Assembly: GCA_026874595.1 (NCBI GenBank)
Contig: CM049320.1
Span: 1,230,001 to 1,294,000, forward strand
Direction of reading: 5' to 3'
Origin: Sipunculus nudus
Taxonomy: Eukaryota; Annelida; Sipuncula; Golfingiida; Sipunculidae
Length of the DNA: 64,000 bases
In this document: positions 22,701 through 33,399 of the stretch, piece after piece
How positions within the stretch are numbered: position 1 is the stretch's first letter
Layout: each line of letters starts with the position of its first letter
The notes under the pieces: model-generated
The model's database searches: none
Told to the model about the DNA's origin: nothing
The model's input: the letters and a program-made list of their open reading frames with translations, nothing else
Position numbers and translations under genes: made by a program

Positions 22701-25700
22701 AATTCCATGAATAATCTCCATGGAAACCTGAAATTAGATCTCTGTTACCCAGATCTCTCTACCCAGATTAGATCTCTCTTCGAGCTATGTTGATCAGAAA
22801 TATCCCCAAAATTTGATACAAAAGCTCCAGTATCTGAACAACTAATGCCATGATCACCATGATTCTGTGCATGGATATTATTCATGGAGTGTTTTATCGT
22901 AACGATTGGACTTAGAATCTTCTATCTTTATATGCAGGGAGGCCCATGAAAAGTCTTTTGGAAACCTAAAGATTAGGAAAGATATTTGGTCACTTAAGAG
23001 AAAAAGTGATAAAGCTAGGGACTTTTATCAGTAATACAACTTTAATTAATTAAAATTTAATTGTTCACAAAAAAATAAGATCAAAATATGTTATTTTTTT
23101 AAATATTAGCAAAAATATAAAAATATAAAACCCTAAATTTTGCCCAAGTTTTGACCATGGCTCATTTTTTTCTTGAAAGAACATTTGATTTACTTTTCAC
23201 AGTCGGTATTTAAATATATTTAATCTGTTTATTTCTGAAATTTGAAAGTTAAAGCTTTAAAATTATTCTAGTTGTTGAAGTTTTTTTGAGGCTCTAATGT
23301 ATTTTCATTTTGAACCTCCAGACCAGCCATGACTGGTCCCTACAGCCTTGTCTGGTTCTCAATATTTAACAGAAGTTTTCTCCTATATATTTCCTACATA
23401 CGTGCAAGAAATTAAGCCTGTAAAGAGTAATTTCTTAAAGCTATGGGCCCGAACATAATGGCTTTGTAAAAAATCAAGAAAATTTTTACTCACTTGACAT
23501 AAAAATTATTGAAGCTAGAGAATTTTTTCAAGTGTATTACTTTGTTTAATTATGATTTAATTGTTTACCCAAAATTAGATCTGAATTTTGTAATTTTTTT
23601 GAATTATTAGCTTAAGAATTAAATCAGTACCTTAAATCTTGCCCAACTTTGACCATGACACGTTTTTTCCCTGTGAGAACTGTTAATTTAATTTTAACAG
23701 CATGTAAACATAAATATTTAATTTGTTTAAATCTGAAATTTGAAAATAAAAGGTTGAAAATTAGGTATTAATTTAAAATAGTTATTTAATTTTTCTATTG
23801 TAGTCATTCGATTTGTCCAGATGCCGGTTGGCCAGTCCTGGTCACTGGAAGTCAGCTATGCCATGCAGGGTTCCTGATTTGTTACGGTCACCAGGGGAGA
23901 TCCCCTGCTGTGACAGATGTACAGGTCTCATATCACCCCCCCCCCCCCCCACTCCCGCTCCTCAGTGAATATATAAATATACATTTGAATGCATGATGTG
24001 GTGTTATATGACAAGATTGAGATTTATGATGATGTAATTTAGAATTAAGAATCAACTTTTATATTCAGATATATATGTTTTATTGTATATATGTAAAGAA
24101 ATATAAACTTAAAATAAAAAAAAAAATGATGATCTTAAAATGGGTTCATTATTTTCCAGCCTCAGCAGAATAAGAGATCAGGCTTCTTTCGCCCCGAATG
24201 TATAAGCATACCCGTTGTTAATCTCCCCCCCCCCCTCCTGCTGCCATCGATTCCTTTGCACCTGTGCACTGGGACATTAGTTTTTATTGCAAATATGTAA
24301 AATTTATTTGATTTAAAAAATAATTGGATTTTTTTTAGCTAATTTTAAAACTACTGAACTGTTAAAAATTTATAAAAAAAGGCAACCATTGATCATGGTA
24401 ATAATATTCATCTTATGTTCACAAACTGCTCACATGCTTTAATTTTAACATCAGAGACTGCATGGTTTGGTCACAAAATATTATTTGCAACAATTTCTTA
24501 CTCATTAATACAAACCAATCATGTCAACCAGCCATGGCGTATATTACCTTTTCCTCTTAGACTTTATCTCCATATGATATTATTTTACATTTTTACCTGA
24601 AAGGTCAACTTCAGCTGAGCACAGTGACCCACGGTTCCCATGTTTATTTTTTTTTACTCATTTTTCATTTTTGTTTAAAGAGGTCATCTGTTAAGAGGGC
24701 ACAAATTGTAATATCTGGACCTAAAATCTTCGAACTTGAGATCCTGAGAGGTCTATGAAAAGCCTGCGAGGAAACCTGAAATTAGGTATCTGATACAAGT
24801 TTTTCCAGCTATTGGGCTTATATGTACCCCCCCCCCCCCCCCCCCAGGATTATTGAAAATTTGATACCAAAGCAGGGCACAAATCATTAACATACGACCT
24901 AGAATCTTCTAATTTGACATCTAAGGATTTCCATGAAAGGTCTCCTTTGAAACCTGACATGAGGTCTCTGTTACCCGTATTGTCCGAGTTATGGGCTTAT
25001 AAGCTTGCCTCCCAGAATAATTGAAAATTTGATACCAAAGCAGGGCACAAATCATAACCATTGGACCCAGAATCTTCTAACTTATCCTGGTAGTTCCTTA
25101 AAAGTTATCCTCAGAACCTGAAATTTGGTCACTGTGACCTATATTCTCCAAGTTCCGGGGCATAATTCCCAGAAATAATGCAGAATGCACACAAATTGCC
25201 AGATTCCTTAGGAACAGCTGAATAGATTGTCATCAAATGTGGTGTGCTTATGGTTCTTGATGAACTTAAGCTAATATGCATTAACGATGATGCCACCCAC
25301 ATTATCTGAATTAGTTGTCTGCACAAGGACATATTGTCAGCATGCCAGTCAGCTGAGCGTCATGACCCATGAGTCATTTGTTATAAGTTTACCTGAATGT
25401 TTAAAATGCAACACTTATATAGGTGTTCCTTAGTAGTAATTCAAATAAATTTATTCTTTTTTGAAAGTTAAATCTATAGATATCATCACAGGGTATATTG
25501 ATTGTTATACTTTCGTGTTTCGAAGACGTTTTATTGTAAAATATCTCTTTAATAACTTAAATACAGGGATTGGGTTCAATTTAATTACGATTGATTTCTA
25601 TGAAATTTCTTATCTACTTCCACCAATAATCAGAATATGGGAGGGCCCCTGTCTGTAGAGCCAGGGTTGCATAGTTAGTCCACATTTAACCTACACTTTT

Positions 25701-26887
25701 ATAGAGACTAGTTTAGTTACAGAAGTAAAAGTCTAATTAGTATTCATTGCTTATGATCATGATATTCTTTTCAGGAAAATGCCACGGTTATTATTGTTGA
25801 CTGGATTAAAGGAGCTAAAATAGAAAATCTTCATCCCACGCGTTCTTATAAAAGAGCGGCGTCAACGACAAGGGTGGTAGCAGATTACGTAACTCGCCTC
25901 GCACGCCATCTGGTGGATGTGGGAGCAGCTAAGCAGGACAAGCTTTGGTGCATTGGTCATAGTCTTGGAGCTCACATCTGCGGCGAGACCGGAAACAAGT
26001 TCAAACTTGGTCGAATAACAGGTCGGTTAAAAGATCATTCTCGAGTTGTAGTGAGAATTAAACATACCTATCAGAGGTGTATAATTTTATTTGACTCCGC
26101 TAGAAAACCATGTATCTGACATATTTTTCGTGACATTGCATTCTGTATGCTAAAAGGTAACCGTGTGTAAGACAGGATTATCGGCATTTACCATAAACTT
26201 CGCCATTTTGAATGGCTATTTCGTCATTTTCAAACTAGGTTAGTATGTGCTTTGGAAAACAACAACAAGCCATTTAGGATAAAACTGGCATTTTAGACCA
26301 CGCATTATTCGACCAGTTTACAACTTTCATACAATTAGGACAGGTATATAATGTTCCCATTGAACTCTCACGTTTCGTGAGTACAGGACACTAAGTTATG
26401 TTCGGGTTGCGAGCACAGAGCCCTCGATGGACCCTTTTTTTAATATAAACTAATTTCATTGTGTGACATTTTATGTTGAAGTGCAACATGAATTCAATTT
26501 ATAACTTGTATGTAATAAAAAAAAAAAAAAACACTAAAGCTCAGTCTGATCAAACGTAAACGTAATTTATTTCTCACTTTTGTCTCAAGATTTCAAAGTC
26601 TCCCGTACCTTTTATTTTCCCTTTCTCCATTCTGTGTGAACAGCGTTCTTATGGTTACAGAAAATTCTTTAAAAGCTTAAACAAATTGTCTGGTTCATCT
26701 TCGACTCGTCCAGTTAATCAAAATGAGGTAAATATAGCTTGAGCAATTTCAAAAATTAAATTATGTATTCATATATTTATGTTCTTTTCTTTTTCTAAAA
26801 GTCCATCGATAAATTTTACTTATATATTCATTATATCCCCACTTATATTTAAATTTTATTACTTATGTATATTTTGTTTACGATTGC

Positions 26888-26929
<42 letters not shown>

Positions 26930-28661
26930 GTTTCTATATCTATGTCAGTTTTGTTTATTTCTTAATTTATATATGTAATTTTACATCCTTTTGAATGCGT
27001 CCTTTATATATCTGTACACCTAAGTTTCTCTATCTCTATATTTCTGTATCTCTTTATTTCTGTAACTTCATACAATCGCCTGAAGGTCTGGATCCCGCCG
27101 GTCCACATTACGGAGTAAACAGACAACTCGGTCTGCGTCCTGAGTCCGCCATGTTTGTTGACGTCATTCATACTGATCACATGGGGTTGTTTTGTTGTGG
27201 TCATTTGGCGCCACGCGGTCACGTGGACTTTTACCCAAACGGAGGCCAACGACAACCAGGATGTTTTGCTAAGAGAAGTATGATTTTGAATCTTATTCTT
27301 ATATATTTTCTTTATCTGTGGTCTCTACACTACACGTATTTGTTATCCAAACCATAGCAGGTATGGGTAAATTCGAATATAGTAAACGTGTTTCAGTGTA
27401 TAAATAAATACAGCAAACGTTATAGGTCTCATGTCACTGATAATGTTTCTGCCAATGAAGTTTCATTTTCTTATTCATGTACAAAATCTATGGAATGATT
27501 GTACGGATAATGTATCTCACGGACTTATTTATATATCATTTTTCTACAATAATCGAAGAGTATTAAATATCGACAAAAAGAAATCATTACTATTGTTGAG
27601 TAATATATAATGATAAGTCTGTATAAATTAGTACACTTTTGTTTGAAACTAGGTAACCTTGATCTAAATTAACTAATATATTTTTGTCTGTATTAATTCG
27701 TATTATTATGTCTATTTTAACTTTTATACGTTGATCTTAACTACAGGTTCGTTCACCAAGTTTTTCACCTGTAGCCACGCCCGAGCTCGTCAGTATTTTA
27801 TTGAGTCCATCGACTACTCCTGTCCGTTCTACACCGGGTCAATCTGCTCAGACCCTTACAACATACCAGTCAGTAGAAACAATAACACTGATTATCAATA
27901 TACAGTGAAACCTGTGCAATAAGATAACTCGTGGGTCTGGCCGAAAGTGGTCTTCAACCAGAGGTGGTCTTTTTAGAGGGGTGGTCTTTTAAACAGGTTC
28001 CACTTATTATGAAACGATTGTCTGTACCTCGTTTTATTTATTATTATTGGACATTGATAAAGGGCTCATTCACCGAGCTGCTCACAAACGCTTATACAAA
28101 ATAAATCCTTACAAAAACCTCCGGATGCGGTGATTATAGGCATGGCCGGGAGGTTCATTTTACACGTATTTTACCGTCTTCAGTACTGATATTGGTTTAA
28201 CACTTTATATTTTATATTTCCTAATTCTCTACGGAAGAGTTGTCGCCTTTCATTTTACTCTTAACTTTGTTCTTATACAGTGTCCAAGCAATGAAAGATG
28301 TTCTTTCTTCAGAACAGTAAAAAATGATTTTTTAAAGAGTAACGGTCATTACAAATGGTCTTGGTTTTTCCTTATATATACTCTTAGCTGTATTTGTTAT
28401 TTCTAGGCGTCATGCGACCACACGGGCAAACTACTACAGGTGATGGGATACAAAGCCGACGACCCGACCTACGACAGACAGGGACTATTCTACCTCCAAA
28501 CAGGGAGAGTTAACATTCGGAGAAGCAGCAATGAGACCTGTGACGCCAAGGCAGGCCAGGTCGTTTCAATGGCAACGCCTGTGACCGGGTTTCACTGTCT
28601 TTTTTTCACTACGGCTGCCTTCGCCTTCTTCATTTTCCTGCCACCACAAAAACTGTTGTAG
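12725..28661 (+). CDS. Secreted lipase / phospholipase A1-like protein, six recognised coding exons: 12725-12883, 13421-13523, 25775-26021, 27086-27277, 27747-27868, 28407-28661
   Basis: The joined exons encode 358 residues after an unseen N-terminal exon; all five internal junctions are GT-AG with matching phases. The product is a pancreatic-lipase-family alpha/beta hydrolase: oxyanion IIHGF (65-69), nucleophile elbow GHSLGAH with Ser150, LDPAGP with Asp172, VDVIHTD (194-200), [10 protein letters not shown] (214-223), and His244 in CSHARA. The full Ser-Asp-His triad is present. The Cys229-Cys242 loop that forms the lid encloses only 12 residues, and the loop after VIHTD is also short. Both features are typical of phospholipase A1-type members rather than triglyceride lipases. 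There is no PLAT domain. The chain ends in a hydrophobic tail (about 336-352) with little after it, suggesting a GPI-anchor signal or membrane anchor. The second visible intron is 12.25 kb and carries the large minisatellite. The family call is firm; substrate and anchoring are inference. Confidence 0.9.
13421..13523 (+). CDS. Lipase exon (oxyanion-hole strand)
   Basis: The acceptor TTTACAG ends at 13,420 and the donor GTATCT begins at 13,524. It completes the split codon from the previous exon and ends in phase 0. It encodes [17 protein letters not shown], the conserved beta-strand and HGF oxyanion motif. The 3' splice site is preceded directly by a (TTA/ATT)n microsatellite (13,384-13,416) in place of a normal pyrimidine tract. 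Confidence 0.88.
13524..14514. other. Intron sequence, 5' part of the 12.25 kb lipase intron
   Basis: It holds an (AT)n tract at 13,713-13,767 flanked by near-copies of TTAACTTTTTAATATT. A strong acceptor-like site lies at 14,086, followed by a 72-bp open segment with a donor-like GTAAAT at 14,159 (see findings). Otherwise it is unremarkable AT-rich intron. Confidence 0.6.
14515..22674. repeat. Giant 21-bp minisatellite array (~8.2 kb)
   Basis: Nearly the whole interval is built of a 21-bp unit with core GATAGACCGGGGTG followed by a variable triplet (GTT, TGG or AGG type) and GTGGT. The plus strand is G/T-rich. Unit variants include GACTGGGG and GACCAGGG for GACCGGGG, GCTAGACC, GATGATACACCGGGTC, and a longer variant with TAGTAAAAAAAG. 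Indels between units are mostly multiples of three, but single-base shifts occur, e.g. three instead of four G near 14,950. Outer units (14,515-14,580 and 22,640-22,674) are more degenerate. Because 21 is divisible by three and the unit lacks stops in several frames, very long open frames arise on both strands; they are not genes. The array lies wholly inside a lipase intron. Confidence 0.95.
18617..20884. repeat. Higher-order tandem duplication of 1,134 bp inside the minisatellite
   Basis: The block 18,617-19,750 is followed immediately by a nearly identical block 19,751-20,884, both beginning AAAAAAAGACTGGGG. The same order of unit variants and the same reading-frame breaks recur exactly 1,134 bp apart (for example frame ends at 19,343 and 20,477). 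Only scattered single-base differences are seen, so the duplication is much younger than the array. Confidence 0.9.
22675..25774. other. Intron sequence with ~170-bp and ~500-bp repeats, 3' part of the long lipase intron
   Basis: Two related ~500-bp stretches (about 22,960-23,400 and 23,450-23,880) share blocks such as TTGCCCAA..TTTGACCATG and TCTGAAATTTGAAA. A second repeat, with AAATTTGATACCAAAGCAGG, occurs at 24,853 and 25,021, exactly 168 bp apart. Looser relatives occur near 22,700-22,950 and 24,740. C homopolymers lie at about 23,938-23,951, 24,229-24,237 and 24,827-24,845. No coding sequence is seen; neighbouring exons join without a gap in the lipase alignment. Confidence 0.65.
25775..26021 (+). 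CDS. Lipase exon (nucleophile elbow)
   Basis: The acceptor TTTTCAG ends at 25,774 and the donor GTCGGT begins at 26,022. It enters in phase 0 and ends after one base. It encodes [12 protein letters not shown], a long helix, then [17 protein letters not shown] with the nucleophilic Ser, and GRIT, which leads into LDPAGP of the next exon. The join across the 12.25 kb intron is collinear with lipase-family proteins, so no exon needs to be sought inside the minisatellite. Confidence 0.92.
26022..27085. other. Lipase intron
   Basis: AT-rich intron with an A-run at about 26,518-26,531 and an (AT)n tract at 26,889-26,926. A pyrimidine-rich stretch of TCTCTAT-like repeats precedes the acceptor. No coding sequence is recognised. 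Confidence 0.7.
27086..27277 (+). CDS. Lipase exon (catalytic Asp)
   Basis: The acceptor CTGAAG ends at 27,085 and the donor GTATGA begins at 27,278. With the base carried over from the previous exon it reads [10 protein letters not shown] (catalytic Asp), then [28 protein letters not shown] and the first lid cysteine. Two extra adjacent cysteines (FCCGH) lie in the beta-9 loop. Confidence 0.92.
27278..27746. other. Lipase intron
   Basis: Ordinary AT-rich intron of 469 bp; nothing further recognised. Confidence 0.7.
27747..27868 (+). CDS. Lipase exon (catalytic His)
   Basis: The acceptor ACTACAG ends at 27,746 and the donor GTCAGT begins at 27,869. It completes the Ser codon from the previous exon and ends in phase 0. 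It encodes [15 protein letters not shown], the conserved catalytic-His motif, then the [14 protein letters not shown] cysteine segment. Confidence 0.92.
27869..28406. other. Lipase intron containing a small TA-target MITE
   Basis: An intron of 538 bp. A ~103-bp MITE-like segment lies at 27,903-28,005 (separate entry). The rest is AT-rich with no recognised feature. Confidence 0.7.
27903..28005. mobile_element. Short pogo/Tigger-like MITE in the last lipase intron
   Basis: CAGTGAAACCTGT after a TA at 27,901 is mirrored by ACAGGTTCCACTT ending near 28,005. The termini resemble those at 28,743, 33,400 and 38,362. TA-target, CAGTGAAACCTGT-type ends fit the Tc1/mariner (pogo) superfamily. No coding capacity. 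Confidence 0.6.
28407..28661 (+). CDS. Lipase terminal exon with hydrophobic C-terminus
   Basis: The acceptor TTTCTAG ends at 28,406; the stop TAG is at 28,659-28,661. It opens with the family's MGYKADD and GLFYLQTG motifs. A Cys-containing, N-glycosylatable segment (NETC) follows, then about 17 strongly hydrophobic residues (from FHCLFF to FLPP), and the stop comes six codons later. No PLAT domain follows. The tail resembles a GPI-attachment signal (small residues upstream, hydrophobic end) or a C-terminal membrane anchor. Confidence 0.9.
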   Translation, partial: ASCDHTGKLLQVMGYKADDPTYDRQGLFYLQTGRVNIRRSSNETCDAKAGQVVSMATPVTGFHCLFFTTAAFAFFIFLPPQKLL

Positions 28662-31600
28662 TCTGTATGTTCGTTGTATAAGAAAAAAATCGTCGATGCA
28701 CGATATAATATACGTGGGTGGTTGCTCTTGAAACGGTAAATACAGTGTAACCTGTGTTATGAGACCACCTATCAGATTGGCAAAAAGTGGTTTTCTTTCA
28801 CATGTGGTCTAATTCGACAGGTCAGTTATAACCGATGTGCATGTGTTCGGTTTACTCTAGGGATGAAAGCTTTTACAGTGCACGGCCCAACATGTCATTT
28901 TTGCCGAAGTATTTTCTACCCGGTCTCTAACATTATCAAGCATATTTGATAAGAATGAATTTTGAAAACAGAATTCTTATACTTATCACATTTATGATTA
29001 AAGCAAATACCGAGTGCCTCTTTATATTTTCTTTATCCATATAATGTATATACAGACTTTACATCGATTCAACAGCATTATTATTGTTGTTTTTCAAAAT
29101 ACTCAGAATACCAATATGTTAGCATCGCTGCATGTCAGATCATTCATAATTTATTAAGCATATGTGTAAATATTGATATAATTTATGTGATATCACTGTA
29201 AATGTATTATTGTGACATTTTGTTACACATAAAGAATTCATTTATGGATAAATATATTTATAATACTCTGATAATATTGATATATTTTGTGGCTATTCAA
29301 TATGTCCTTACCACTTCAAGCCCTCGATATTCTTCATATTTTTTATCGTTATCAGTCAAGTAAACACTAATCGTAGAATAAAGTAACGAATATAATTGAA
29401 TATTCATTTCTATTAATGAACTAGGAATCTGCATTATAAAGAATGCAAGCCTCCGCTATATGGGGGGGGGGGGGGTCCCTAATGTGTTGTGCTTCCAAAC
29501 ACTGTATGCATTCCTTATTCGGCCAATATTCGTACATAAATGACTGTGCATTCGTGTATATTCTTAAATAACGTTCCAGAATCCGGATCGTGTGACGGAT
29601 CAACACCAAAATCTTATCGATTCTGCATTACCAATTCGCGATTCCTTAAAAAATGTCATTAGCTTCCATTCATGATTGCGTGGGTTATACAAACACACAT
29701 ACAAACACATATACAAACACACACACACACACGAACGGAGATGAATGCATGCCCTCCTGCGCTGAACGAGCTTTGCTAATTCAGTACTTGCTCACAACGT
29801 TTACAGCCGTCCACAGCTCAGTCGATCATATTATACCATAATGCAGATTGACCTTTTGACTGACCTTGAGAGAATTACAATATAAAAATGTATTTTGTTT
29901 TTGTTTAACTGGAATATCATTATATAGCAAATGTAATAAAATAAAATCACTTAGTTTTCAATGGAAAGCGGTTAAAATTGGTTAAACTGGGAAAACAACT
30001 GGAAATTATGAACCTTATGTTAAAAAAAATAATTTAATGGTTTGTTTAAGCAAATGAAATTGCAATATCAAAGAATGAAAACTAAAATAATGAATCTATT
30101 TTTTATCATATTGGATTCTTTGAAACGTTTCTATACATTAGAATAAGATACAGAAAATATTTTAGAATACATTTTTCAGAAATGTTATCAGATTAATTTA
30201 AGGGAAAATAACATGAATTCAAATGGTATTCTAATTATTCGCCCTGTATAAAGTTTGTTTTACATCTTTTCCTCACCATAAATTAAGCGGCAAGCGCAGC
30301 CCCAAAAAAAACAAGTTTTGTAGAAAAAGAATTGCATATAAAGATCTACAACAAACATAATCTCCCTGGCACTATTTATGTACAACGTCCGTGGTGAACC
30401 AAGTATGACCTTCCATCTGGTAAAGTAAACTTGAATTGGATTGCGACATACTTTCCGTGTCTGAGCAAATCACAATTAAAGTAAGTTCGGATGAATTTGT
30501 TCAAACCCTTATTTTATTCATTGGCTATATCACTAACAGTTCTAATATTATTAGCCTTACTAGATAAATGTTTTAACATAAAACTGGTACATTTCCGGTC
30601 CCTGAACTCATTAGCATTACGCCAAACTTATATTTAGTGATAGTAAAAAATATCATTTGCTTTACTAACAGTTCAATAAAACATCTAGTGATAAATTCAT
30701 CTTTAACAAAATTAAATTAGGTGTAACTCAAAAGAAAAAGTACCATGTAGTTCATTCTTTTGAACCTGGTCCTAAAACCAAGGCAAACTGCAGTATCTGT
30801 ACATATCTGTGGTGAAACGAAGGCGAAGTACAATTTACTGCGTAAGCCTTGGTCTTATATAGTACACAACAAAACACCAAATCTATCTTAGAATTATTAC
30901 AGTATAATAAAACAAAGTTGGCAGGATGAAAACTTTTTTTCGATCATTGGAAAAAAAGTGAATTTGTCAAAAAAAAACAAAAAAAAAAACAGAAACGGCG
31001 GCCAGTCTTTGCACGACAGTATATACGATACTATCCTGAATTTAAAAAAAAAAACAAGTTTAAATAAGAGCCTTATATATTGATGACAGATTGCATTAAC
31101 ATAATGCACATGACTTGTATACCGAAATGATTAGAAATAATATCATATGTCGGATAAATTGGCAACGGGAATGTTCAGCTAATAACTGTAATAAGAAGAG
31201 ATTAGGATCAAAGGGGATACAAACGGATTTTTCTTAGTCAAAACAGGTGACATATTCAGCATGTTTTGCAGTTTGATGACTTTTCACAGAGTCCATAAAA
31301 ACGGTATGTGCACCAAAAATAACTCAAATGCTCTGCCAACCGTGGACTGTAATAGAGTCACCTTGAAAGCCACTTACATACCAGATTATCTTTTCCAGTT
31401 CTTGTAATAGACATCATGCCCTATAGCCACCAGTGACCATTTGCGGAAAGTTACAGCAGTCTCACTTCACATTTAAATGAACACTAGGCGGGTTCCCTGC
31501 TCCCCTATATCTCGCATACAGGTATACAAATGGACGCGGAATGAGTATAATAGTTAACTGTGTTTCGTTCTGAGTCTTTAACACCACCCCGCTCTACCTC

Positions 31601-33030
31601 TTAGATGCTTGTATAAGTGAGATAAGACTTTTTGCGATGCTTCTAAAATGTGACATTCAAATTGGTCTCATATATAACTAAAAGAATGATTATAAGTTAT
31701 GATTTTAATGTATTCGCTTCTGTTTGACATAACTTTAGGTTCCTGAGGGCCCTTAATTATTTCTGTAGGTCTGCTGGAGGGATCAGGCCACATCTGTTCT
31801 GATACTAAACACTGGTAAGCAGATATTCCAGAGTCCAGAGGGTCATTTTTACCCACGGTCATTTTTACCCAACTTGTCTCAGTAATGTATTGTTGTTAAT
31901 GTGGTATATCATTAAAACTAATATTTAACTTATTTGCGAACCCCACAATTCGAGAATACATATCCAAAAGTGTGCCCTGGTAGGAGCAACACATTCTTCA
32001 AAACCTGTCGATAAGCAATGAGCTTAGAACTCAGGTGGCACCGACCTTTGGAGATAAGATCTGCTTATATTGATAATCTGGGCCATGTTAATTGACTTTC
32101 AATTTGTACGAGCCTGACGGACATTTTCATGGATTGCTGCGCCTCCTTTCAAGTTTGACAAACGTTTTAATGTATTACAAACGTTCATTTGGCATTGAAA
32201 TTACTTTTGATGATAAAAGTTAAATTTAAATAAAAAGCAGAGAAACCAAAAGAGATCTTAATGGATTCATGTTATTTAAAATTTGACTCATTCATATTTA
32301 AGTTAACCAAACAGGAAAAATATTCTTCCTGTATATTAATTTATTGCCGTTATTATAAACCATTATTTTAGTTGCTTAATTACACCATCTTCAGAGAGAT
32401 ATTTCTCACAAACAATCCATTTAACACTTTCCATATAGAATATTTAACAGAGAATCATTTTGTTAACTTTCCCGCATTTTTAATTGAAAAGAAAAAAAAA
32501 ATAGAAGGAAATTAGATAAATATAGGAACAAATGCCCGAAAATGTAGGGTGTATTTTGAGATGACATTATTTTTAATGCCACTTAAAGTGGGATATGTGC
32601 CTGATATATGGTATTTCTGTAAAATATCACAAGACCAACAACGGAGTCATTTATATATAGCAAATTTAATAAAAGACATTCAGATTATTCTATGTTTTAG
32701 TTGTTTCCAAATCAAATTAGTCAGACAGAGCGAGGGAGGGAGAGAATATAGTGCCTGTGGCAAAAGTTCTTCACAGCTTAAAAGGTGTAGGTGTTTAAAA
32801 TGTATAATTAATATTTCCATTTACTCCATAGTAATATTTTTGATTGCAAGTAGCAACAAATAACATATTTTTACTATTTTCATTAATTTCATCTAAGTGA
32901 AAACAAAGATATGTTTGATTTAAATGCCCATTCCTATTAGCCATAAAAGGGTTATATATTTTCTTTTTATGTTTTCCTGCTCTAAATGATTTTATTCAGC
33001 TAATCAATATATCGATAACTCTTGTGAAAA

Positions 33031-33068
<38 letters not shown>

Positions 33069-33399
33069 AATAGACGAACAACGAATATATGACCGATCAT
33101 CGATCATATCAACGGAAATCTTCTAGATGGGTCCCGTCATTGGACGCGGGTGCTCACGTTGATGTGTCCAGCATAATCACTCATTGGGACTATTGGAAGT
33201 ACTGGGATTAAAGCTTGTATAAATAAATAAACTTAAATTACAACTTCTCACATTTATAGTGTATATATAAATACACACACATATATCTATATATACGTGG
33301 ATATATGTATGTACATATGTATGTATATATATATATATATATATGTATTTATATATATGTGTGTATATATATAAAAATATATATATATATATAAATATA
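28662..33399. other. Long non-coding stretch after the lipase gene
   Basis: No gene recognised in ~4.7 kb. A MITE-like piece (TACAGTGTAACCTGT) begins at 28,741. A G-run lies at 29,462-29,474, a short (CA)n at 29,715-29,732, and A-runs near 30,969-30,989 and 31,042-31,053. AT and AC microsatellites lie at 33,034-33,062 and about 33,265-33,395. No polyadenylation signal for the lipase could be assigned with confidence. Confidence 0.6.
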
